From NCBI GenBank assembly GCA_003585845.1, contig NQOP01000005.1:1-8421 (forward strand): a stretch of 8,421 nucleotides of DNA. Direction: 5' to 3'. A program made the position numbers and the translations under genes. Of this stretch, positions 1 through 5,012 are shown one piece after another (the stretch's first letter is position 1; each line of letters starts with the position of its first letter). The notes under the pieces are model-generated. The model ran no database searches. It saw nothing but the letters and a program-made list of their open reading frames with translations, and had not been told where the DNA came from. This DNA comes from Bifidobacteriaceae bacterium NR021. GTDB taxonomy: Bacteria; Actinomycetota; Actinomycetes; Actinomycetales; Bifidobacteriaceae.

Positions 1-2399
1 CTCACGGTTGTCTTGTCTTTACCAGTCTTGTTTTCAGCTTTCTGCTCGCTAACAGTTGGCTTCACGGTTATGGTTAGAGTTGTGGAGCCGGTTTTTCCTG
101 CCGAGTCGGTTACAGTGAAGGTTAGATTATATGTACCAACTTCCTTCGGCTGCATGTTCTTAATAGTAAGATCCAACACTTGTTCCTGATCAGTGTCAGT
201 GGTTTTTGAAACACTTGCACGACCACCAGCGATATCAGTATTTTGAAGCAGATTGGCGCCCGTTAATGCCTGTATAGTGTTGATTTCTTCAACCTTCACA
301 TCATCTTTAGCAACAATGTGAATCTTCAGATCTTGCCCAACTTCTACAGACAATGAATCAGCAGTAGCAGTAATTGTTGGTTTTTGAGTATCCTTAGGCT
401 TGGTAGCTTGTTTTTTATCACTTTTTTCTGAAGTTAGGTTAAATCCTGGAATTGTTTTTTTAGGACCATCTTGCTTATCAGGCTTACTTACATTCGTTGT
501 TGCATACACGTCGCCTTCAGGGATTTCACCATCAACAGTAATCTCCGCTTTACCATTCTTAATCGTTGTAGTAGAGCCGATTTCCTTGTTATCTTTATCA
601 AACAGTGTAACTGTTGTAGTAGCGTCAGTAGGAATGCCGCTTCCGACAGATACTGTTACTTTCTGCCCTTTCTTTCCAGCATGATCAGTCAGATCAGTGT
701 CGATAACTGGCTTCTTTGGTTTAACCTTGATGGTTACATCTGTTGTACTCGTGGACTTATCGGAGTATGTTCCCTCAATACTATGGGTAAATACGCCAAC
801 TGTATCAGTGTTTGGAGCAGTGCCTTTCCAGCTTAAGGTTGGCTGCTTTTCAAGCTTGTCTCCATTTTTAACAGTTACAAAATTGTCGATTTTTGTCAAT
901 TCCGGTAATTTATCACCAACTGTAGTATTAATGGTTTTACCGGTAATAGGATGTTCGTCAGCAAGTGTAGTAACTTTGACTCTAACTTTACGTGTGGTAA
1001 CGTTGCCAGAGCCATCCTCGGAAGTAATAGTTACTTGCTTTTTGTTCATGTCTTTAGTAACAGTGATTTCGTCTGATGAAAGCGGTGTGTTTTCGCTTCC
1101 AACACCTTTCTTGGTTATAGGAGTGTCCGTTAAACCAGAAATGCTAAACTTCTCAATATAACCCTTGTTATCGGTGGTGCTAAATTTTAGTTTATCGTTT
1201 GTATGAAGATTAATGGTCTTTGTTTTCTTAGTTATTTCATTGCCATTGTAATAAATTTTTGGCGCTTCGCTGTCATCCTTGTGGCGTTTTAAGTTTTTAT
1301 CTTGGTCAGATTGTGGATCTCGTCCAGAAACCCACGCGTAGGATGAGCTTGTTGTTTTTCCATATGTTGCAGAATCTGCCCAAGTCCAAGCATTATGTAT
1401 ATTAGCGTACTTTTCATCATACGTCGTAGCGTTTTCGTTAATCGCTGTACTGTTAAGCTTTACTGCGGCATGCATATGGAATGCAAGATTTACTTCTGAA
1501 GTTTGAATACCTATTCCATAATTCTTACCACTATATGGGTAATCTAGCCAAGTTGCTTTACCAATAGCGTAATCATCACGATTCTCATGGAATAGATTGT
1601 CCATATCTTTTTCATATTTTGTCTGATTCGGTCCTAAACTATATTGGAATCTTGAAGGATTTCTTACACCGAAGTTCTTCTCGCTGTCGTTAGGGAAGTT
1701 TATAGATGTTGATTGGTTATCTACCTTTTCAAACTTGGAAAAATCGCGCGAAAGAGTAAAGTTCATCTTGCGTTTTAATTTGTCATTTTGTGATGCATCT
1801 TTAAGTTTGTAAGCGTCAAAACGTAAGTCGCGGATTGTGTCGTTTGCAAACGAACCATCGGAATTTAACTTAGCAATTTGGTACGGCACTTGCCATATAT
1901 ACCATTGCCTTTTTGATTTTGTTACCATCGATTGAGCATCATTGTTGAAGAACACGTCGAATACGAGATATTTAGAACCATCTATTGTTTCGATATGTGC
2001 ATACATATCTGTTTTTTTAATCAAAGTATTATACTCATCGCTACCATGCTCGTCGGAATTAATTTTCTTTTTATCTTTATTTTCATCATTAGTAGCACGA
2101 TAACGCTGGAACTCAAGAATACTAGGAGTTTTGAGCCATCCTGGATTGTTAACAACCACATCAGCTTCACGATCCCGATACTTAGCAACCGTGCCGCTCG
2201 TAAGCTTTTCAGCAATTGCAGTGTACGTTGGTGTAATAATTGTGTTTGCTGGAACAGCCATTGCAGGCTGGCTGCCTAAGCAGGTTGCTGCTGTCAACAA
2301 AGCAGCCATTGTTGCTAACGGAAGCGTGTGCACTTTGTGCACAGAACGTTTTCTTGAAGATTTTGATGATGTATGTTTTGAAGGATTAGCGGTAGCCAT
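1..2399 (-). CDS. Secreted multi-domain Ig/Rib-like surface protein, probable adhesin (C-terminus outside window)
   Basis: The frame is open for 799 codons from ATG at 2399 to the left edge, so the C-terminus and any LPXTG or membrane anchor are not visible. The start has a strong AGGAG six bases upstream, and an in-frame TAA lies close before it. Residues 1-48 form a signal peptide: a long basic n-region (SSRKRSVHKVH), a hydrophobic core (LATMAALLTAATCL) and an AMA cleavage site before V49. Residues about 50-370 are a domain I do not recognise, rich in aromatic and charged residues (e.g. RQWYIWQVPYQ near 163). Then come beta-sandwich-like modules: about 372-478 (ends in DGSGNVTTRKVRVKV), about 480-560 resembling a Rib/alpha-like repeat (TVGDKLPEL, then SDKSTSTTDVTIKVKP), about 560-640, a Lys-rich linker about 640-674, and about 675-780 (VGTYNLTFTVTDSAGKTG). 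This architecture is typical of Gram-positive adhesins. Binding to host or other bacteria is inference; the ligand is unknown. Certainty is high for a secreted surface protein and moderate for adhesin. Confidence 0.85.
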   Translation of the reverse strand, partial: MATANPSKHTSSKSSRKRSVHKVHTLPLATMAALLTAATCLGSQPAMAVPANTIITPTYTAIAEKLTSGTVAKYRDREADVVVNNPGWLKTPSILEFQRYRATNDENKDKKKINSDEHGSDEYNTLIKKTDMYAHIETIDGSKYLVFDVFFNNDAQSMVTKSKRQWYIWQVPYQIAKLNSDGSFANDTIRDLRFDAYKLKDASQNDKLKRKMNFTLSRDFSKFEKVDNQSTSINFPNDSEKNFGVRNPSRFQYSLGPNQTKYEKDMDNLFHENRDDYAIGKATWLDYPYSGKNYGIGIQTSEVNLAFHMHAAVKLNSTAINENATTYDEKYANIHNAWTWADSATYGKTTSSSYAWVSGRDPQSDQDKNLKRHKDDSEAPKIYYNGNEITKKTKTINLHTNDKLKFSTTDNKGYIEKFSISGLTDTPITKKGVGSENTPLSSDEITVTKDMNKKQVTITSEDGSGNVTTRKVRVKVTTLADEHPITGKTINTTVGDKLPELTKIDNFVTVKNGDKLEKQPTLSWKGTAPNTDTVGVFTHSIEGTYSDKSTSTTDVTIKVKPKKPVIDTDLTDHAGKKGQKVTVSVGSGIPTDATTTVTLFDKDNKEIGSTTTIKNGKAEITVDGEIPEGDVYATTNVSKPDKQDGPKKTIPGFNLTSEKSDKKQATKPKDTQKPTITATADSLSVEVGQDLKIHIVAKDDVKVEEINTIQALTGANLLQNTDIAGGRASVSKTTDTDQEQVLDLTIKNMQPKEVGTYNLTFTVTDSAGKTGSTTLTITVKPTVSEQKAENKTGKDKTTV

Positions 2400-2521
2400 A
2401 ACAATCTCCTTAATTTTCCCTAATCTTTAACGAATTTTTAAACAAATAAATAGAACGAATTCTATGACAAATCTCTCCAATGCCAGTAATAAAACTCTCT
2501 ATTTAAATGGGTCTATTTAAA

Positions 2522-2530
2522 ATTCTATCA
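2522..2530 (-). promoter_or_regulatory. Candidate extended -10 of the surface-protein gene
   Basis: On the minus strand this reads TGATAGAAT, an extended -10 (TGn plus five of six bases of TATAAT). It would give a leader of roughly 115 nt. The -35 about 17 bp upstream (TTATAA) is poor. A second candidate, TATTAT at 2547-2552, lies 25 bp farther upstream. Which is used cannot be told from sequence. The leader contains a direct repeat of TCTATTTAAA at 2498-2507 and 2512-2521. Confidence 0.35.
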
Positions 2531-2557
2531 TTTTTGTTATTTTTTTATAATATTTTT

Positions 2558-2580
2558 CAGTTTGAAATTAGTTTAAACTG
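2558..2580. repeat. 9-bp inverted repeat upstream of the surface-protein gene
   Basis: CAGTTTGAA (2558-2566) and TTTAAACTG (2572-2580) form an inverted repeat with eight of nine pairs and a 5-nt spacer. It lies just upstream of the candidate minus-strand promoters and 13 bp from the G tract, so an operator for the surface-protein gene is plausible. No regulator is identified. Confidence 0.4.
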
Positions 2581-2593
2581 TAAAATTTACTAC

Positions 2594-2603
2594 GGGGGGG
2601 GGG
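2594..2603. repeat. Homopolymeric G10 tract (C10 on the gene strand)
   Basis: Ten consecutive G residues lie in very AT-rich DNA, 195 bp upstream of the surface-protein start codon and on the upstream side of both candidate promoters. Tracts of this length slip during replication. The tract is not inside the reading frame, because in-frame stops separate it from the ATG, so a length change would act on transcription rather than translation. Regulation by slippage is inference; the tract itself is directly seen. Confidence 0.9.
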
Positions 2604-2910
2604 TGAGCTAGATGAAAATTTTTTGCGAAATGTTATAACAATATAATTTTTAATAAAATTTCTTATTATTTTCGTAACTTGCTATATGACTTATGGTGTG
2701 TCACAGATATGTGATTTGGTAATCACTAAACAAATGTTTATTAGTGTTGGGAATGTCATGACCATCGTTTGAAGATGCGGAGCATTAGAAAGTATATACT
2801 TTAGTTTCTTAATTCTTGGATACGATGCAATTTGCTCGACGGAATACGCGATCTAAAGAAAGAGTTGCGGTAAATAAGCGATGCTAAAAGTTAGAAAATA
2901 ACTATTATTC
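2604..2910. other. AT-rich non-coding stretch with two palindromes
   Basis: No credible gene is present in the roughly 300 bp between the G tract and the 11-bp repeat array; open frames are a few codons long. Two symmetric sites stand out: TCACA-GATA-TGTGA at 2701-2714 and the perfect 14-bp palindrome AAAGTATATACTTT at 2789-2802. Between them is a weak hairpin with CACTAA (2724-2729) and TTAGTG (2741-2746). All are candidate protein-binding sites in a divergent regulatory region, with no regulator assigned. Confidence 0.5.
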
Positions 2911-2965
2911 TCAATTATTATTCAACTATTGGTCAAGCATTATCTGAGTGTTATTCAAGTATTAT
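2911..2965 (+). repeat. 11-bp-periodic direct repeat array (TCAAnTATTAT)
   Basis: Five consecutive 11-bp units begin at 2911, 2922, 2933, 2944 and 2955: TCAATTATTAT, TCAACTATTGG, TCAAGCATTAT, CTGAGTGTTAT and TCAAGTATTAT. Four share TCAA and an ATT core in register; the fourth is degenerate. The strongest pair is the 16-mers at 2933 and 2955, which differ at two positions. Spacing of one helical turn places the units on one DNA face, as in sites for OmpR/PhoB-type regulators. The array lies about 165-220 bp upstream of pyk. Confidence 0.5.
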
Positions 2966-2986
2966 CTGCGATTTTATGTTATTTTC

Positions 2987-3000
2987 TGTGAGCGTTCACA
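2987..3000. promoter_or_regulatory. LacI-family operator upstream of pyk
   Basis: TGTGAGCGTTCACA is a near-perfect palindrome (TGTGA, GCGT, TCACA) of the form bound by LacI/GalR-family regulators. In bifidobacteria, LacI-type global regulators (AraQ, MalR1) are known to control central carbon genes, so pyk is a sensible target. Which regulator binds here is inference. The site lies about 130 bp before the pyk start, beside the TACAAT -10-like element at 3015-3020. Confidence 0.6.
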
Positions 3001-3071
3001 AAACGCCGAATAAATACAATAAGCGGTCACAATCCGTTGATACACTGGAGAGCGGAATTGGGCGTTTTGTG
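2997..3071. repeat. Perfect 11-bp inverted repeat with 53-bp spacer before pyk
   Basis: CACAAAACGCC (2997-3007) is the exact reverse complement of GGCGTTTTGTG (3061-3071). The left arm overlaps the right half of the LacI-type operator. If transcription starts upstream of it, the RNA could pair; otherwise the arms may be paired protein sites. The interval also holds the TACAAT -10-like element and the second half-operator. Confidence 0.5.
3018..3031. promoter_or_regulatory. Second, degenerate LacI-type half-operator
   Basis: AATAAGCGGTCACA repeats the AGCGnTCACA half of the upstream palindrome in the same orientation, exactly 31 bp away (three helical turns). The left half-site is degraded. 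It could be an auxiliary site for the same regulator. Confidence 0.35.
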
Positions 3072-3129
3072 GTTTTTGTCATTAAATCGCTCATAAAAAA
3101 TAAACAGAAATAGAAAATAGGTAGGCATT

Positions 3130-4569
3130 ATGCGTAAAGCCAAAATCGTTGATACTATTGGTCCAGCTACCGAATCCTTGGAAGGTATTACCAAGCTTGT
3201 TGAAGCCGGTATGGATGTTGCTCGTTTGAACCGTTCTCACGGCACTCCTGAAGATCATTTGCGCGTTTACAACAACGTTCGTGCAGCTTCCAAGTCCACT
3301 GGCCGCAATGTTGCTGCTCTTGTTGATTTGCAAGGTCCAAAGATTCGCTGCGGATGGTTCAAGAAGAACGCTGAAGGTGAAGATAAGGTTTATTTGGAAG
3401 AAGGTCAGGAGTTCATCATCACTACTGATGATGTTGAAGGTGACGAGCACCGCACTTCTACAACCTTTAAGGGCTTGCCAGGAGATTGCCATGCAGGCGA
3501 CCCAATCCTTATCGATGACGGTAAGGTTCGCCTCGAGGTAACCAAGGTTGAAGGCAACGACGTACACACCAAGGTTATTGTTGCTGGCCCAGTTTCCAGC
3601 CACAAGGGCATTAACCTCCCAGGTGTTGCAGTTTCCCTTCCAGCTTTGACTGAAAAGGATGAGGCTGATCTTCGTTGGGCTATTCGCACCGGCGCTGACA
3701 TTATTGCTATGTCCTTCGTGCGTTTCGCTACCGATATTGATCGCGCTCACGAAATCATGGACGAAGAAGGTCGTCGTATCCCAATCGTCGCCAAGATTGA
3801 AAAGCCACAGGCTGTTGAAAACTTGGAAGAGATTGTTAAGACCTTCGATGGCATTATGGTTGCTCGTGGTGATATGGCTGTGGAAATGCCTCTCGAAGAG
3901 GTTCCACTGGTCACCAAGCGTTGCATCGAGCTTTCTCGCCGCTATGCAAAGCCAGTTATCGTTGCTACTGAAGTTCTTGGCACAATGGTTAACTCTCCAG
4001 TTCCAACCCGTGCAGAAGCTTCTGACTGCGCTAACGCTGTTCTCGACGGTGCTGACGCAACAATGACTTCTAACGAAACTGCTGTTGGTAAGTATCCAGA
4101 TGTTACCGTAAAGACCATGTCTCGTATTTCTCAGTATGCTACTGAGCATGGCTATGATCGCATTCCTGCTGTTGAGCTTGACATGTCTAGCACTGGTGCA
4201 GTTTCTTCTGCAGCTGTTGATTTGGCAGATAAACTTAACGCTAAGGCTATTGTTGCCTACACTCAGACTGGTCGCACGGTTCATCGCATTTCTCGCGAAC
4301 GCCCAACCGCTCCAATCTACGGCTTGACTAACAATGAGCACACTTATCGTTGGTTGGCTTTGAGCTGGGGTACCGAAGGCTTCTTGATTGATGAAGATTA
4401 CCATGACATGAATCGTCACGATTTGATGATCTTCACTGACAAGGTTCTTCGCGAAGCTGGTAAGGTTTCCGATGGTGATCAGATTGTTATCTTGAGCACT
4501 GCTCAGGGTGAACGCCAGGCTGGTCGCACTGACTCCATCTACGTTCACACCGTTGGTGCTTGCGACTAA
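3130..4569 (+). CDS. pyk: Pyruvate kinase
   Basis: Pyruvate kinase transfers phosphate from phosphoenolpyruvate to ADP, giving pyruvate and ATP in the cytoplasm. The 479-residue length is normal for the family. Visible features in order: N-terminal KIVDTIGPA; R32/N34/S36 of the RLNRSHG motif; DLQGPKIR (66-73); B domain about 72-168; DIIAMSFVR (190-198); the signature IVAKIEKPQAVEN (219-231) with catalytic K222 and metal ligand E224; ARGD (245-248) with metal ligand D248; T280 in VIVAT; PTRAEASD (292-299); ETAVGKYP (316-323); and a C-terminal effector domain about 355-479 with TGRTVHRISRERP. Deviations from the usual consensus are Arg for Phe at 35, EVLGTM for QMLESM at 281-286 and TSN for LSG at 313-315; I associate these with bifidobacteria. 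The ATG follows AGGTAGG by four bases. It stands alone and is probably monocistronic. Confidence 0.97.
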   Translation: MRKAKIVDTIGPATESLEGITKLVEAGMDVARLNRSHGTPEDHLRVYNNVRAASKSTGRNVAALVDLQGPKIRCGWFKKNAEGEDKVYLEEGQEFIITTDDVEGDEHRTSTTFKGLPGDCHAGDPILIDDGKVRLEVTKVEGNDVHTKVIVAGPVSSHKGINLPGVAVSLPALTEKDEADLRWAIRTGADIIAMSFVRFATDIDRAHEIMDEEGRRIPIVAKIEKPQAVENLEEIVKTFDGIMVARGDMAVEMPLEEVPLVTKRCIELSRRYAKPVIVATEVLGTMVNSPVPTRAEASDCANAVLDGADATMTSNETAVGKYPDVTVKTMSRISQYATEHGYDRIPAVELDMSSTGAVSSAAVDLADKLNAKAIVAYTQTGRTVHRISRERPTAPIYGLTNNEHTYRWLALSWGTEGFLIDEDYHDMNRHDLMIFTDKVLREAGKVSDGDQIVILSTAQGERQAGRTDSIYVHTVGACD

Positions 4570-4579
4570 TTGCTTGATT

Positions 4580-4632
4580 CTGCGTGCTTGCGCCAATACG
4601 CTAGTTCTTCTAGTTTAGGTGCATTTGCGCAG
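4580..4632 (+). other. Possible structured 3' region of the pyk transcript
   Basis: Three nested short helices can form just after the pyk stop: CTGCG/CGCAG (4580-4584, 4628-4632), GCGCC/GGTGC with one G-T pair (4590-4594, 4618-4622) and CTAG/CTAG (4601-4604, 4610-4613). No T run follows. This may be a 3' stabilising structure or chance. Confidence 0.3.
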
Positions 4633-4645
4633 TAGTATAATTTGA

Positions 4646-4684
4646 ATAATGCGCGCTAGCTGTTTTGCAGTTTGCGCGCATTAT
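4646..4684 (+). terminator. Strong GC-rich stem-loop downstream of pyk (probable terminator)
   Basis: ATAATGCGCGC (4646-4656) and GCGCGCATTAT (4674-4684) are perfectly complementary over 11 bp with a 17-nt loop. The position between pyk and the tRNA promoter suits transcription termination, but the sequence after the stem lacks a T run, so it may need Rho or may mainly protect the mRNA 3' end. Confidence 0.55.
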
Positions 4685-4736
4685 GTTATGTATGATCAAT
4701 ATTGTTGATTTGCGACACGCCAAAACGCTTTAACTA

Positions 4737-4765
4737 TTTGCATGTGGCTTAAAGTGTGCTATAGT
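4737..4765 (+). promoter_or_regulatory. Promoter of the tRNA gene
   Basis: TTTGCA (4737-4742) and TATAGT (4760-4765) are separated by 17 bp and match sigma-70-type boxes at four and five of six positions. Transcription would start near 4772, about 30 nt before the mature tRNA. The promoter is flanked by an 8-bp inverted repeat, TTTGCGAC (4709-4716) and GTCGCAAA (4772-4779). Confidence 0.6.
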
Positions 4766-4801
4766 CGACAAGTCGCAAAAAAAATGCGGAAAATTAAAAA
4801 T

Positions 4802-4875
4802 GCCCCTGTATCCCAATTGGTAGAGGAAACAGCCTCAAAATCTGTGCAGTGTGAGTTCGAGTCTCACCGGGGGCA
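4802..4875 (+). tRNA. tRNA with anticodon CAA (nominally Leu, UUG codons), short variable arm
   Basis: A full cloverleaf folds. Acceptor stem GCCCCTG (4802-4808) pairs with CGGGGGC (4868-4874), with discriminator A4875. The D-arm contains AATTGGTA. Anticodon arm ACAGC-CTCAAAA-TCTGT (4829-4845) places T33 before anticodon CAA at 4836-4838, with a C-T mismatch at the pair closing the loop. The T-arm GTGAG-TTCGAGT-CTCAC (4851-4867) is perfect. CCA is not encoded. Anticodon CAA reads UUG, hence leucine. However, the variable region is only five bases (GCAGT, 4846-4850), whereas ordinary bacterial tRNA-Leu has a long variable arm. The D-arm also carries one extra base and a weak stem. It has its own promoter and terminator. 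It could be an atypical tRNA-Leu or charge another amino acid. Confidence 0.88.
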
Positions 4876-4883
4876 CGTGCACG

Positions 4884-4918
4884 ACGTCGCTTAGCTTGCT
4901 AGGCGACGTTTTTATTTT
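4884..4918 (+). terminator. Rho-independent terminator of the tRNA gene
   Basis: ACGTCGC (4884-4890) pairs perfectly with GCGACGT (4903-4909). Inner TAGC/GCTA complementarity lengthens the stem. A T-rich tail (TTTTTATTTT) follows at once, the classic intrinsic terminator. It starts nine bases after the tRNA 3' end and separates it from the amylase gene. Confidence 0.88.
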
Positions 4919-4951
4919 GTATTTTAATGTCTCGTACATAAACAATAAGCG

Positions 4952-4957
4952 TATAAT
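4952..4957 (+). promoter_or_regulatory. Candidate -10 box of the first amylase gene
   Basis: A perfect TATAAT lies 55 bp before the amylase start codon and downstream of the tRNA terminator, so the amylase can have its own transcript. No convincing -35 is seen at 16-18 bp, so the promoter is either activator-dependent or the match is chance in AT-rich DNA. Confidence 0.45.
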
Positions 4958-5012
4958 AATAAAAGTATTCTCGCACAATGAAAGTGCTGTACATGATGTG
5001 AAAGGAACAACG

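Noticed and set aside
400..1161. Forward-strand open frames within the surface-protein region
   Set aside because: They lie opposite a continuous 799-codon minus-strand frame with signal peptide and ribosome-binding site; their hydrophobic translations are complements of Thr/Lys-rich coding sequence.
1932..2430. Short forward and reverse open frames near the surface-protein 5' end
   Set aside because: No ribosome-binding sites or motifs; they are shadows of the adhesin frame.
2701..2714. CRP-type binding site
   Set aside because: The half-sites are in the reverse order (TCACA then TGTGA) with a 4-bp spacer, whereas CRP sites read TGTGA, six bases, TCACA.
2911..2965. CRISPR array or replication-origin iterons
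   Set aside because: The repeats are 11 bp and contiguous with no spacers, so not CRISPR. No replication protein or DnaA-box cluster is nearby, so origin iterons are unsupported.
3091..4596. 501-codon open frame antisense to pyk
   Set aside because: It covers pyk almost exactly in mirror and its protein shows no recognisable motif. Codon bias of a highly expressed gene often leaves the opposite strand open, and pyk itself is unmistakable.
4636..4641. TATAAT between pyk and its stem-loop as a promoter
   Set aside because: No -35 partner at a suitable distance, and a strong stem-loop follows at once.
4851..5012. N-terminal extension of the first amylase by 54 residues
   Set aside because: The frame is open but would start inside the tRNA and cross its terminator. 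ATG at 5013 has a good ribosome-binding site and yields a proper signal peptide.
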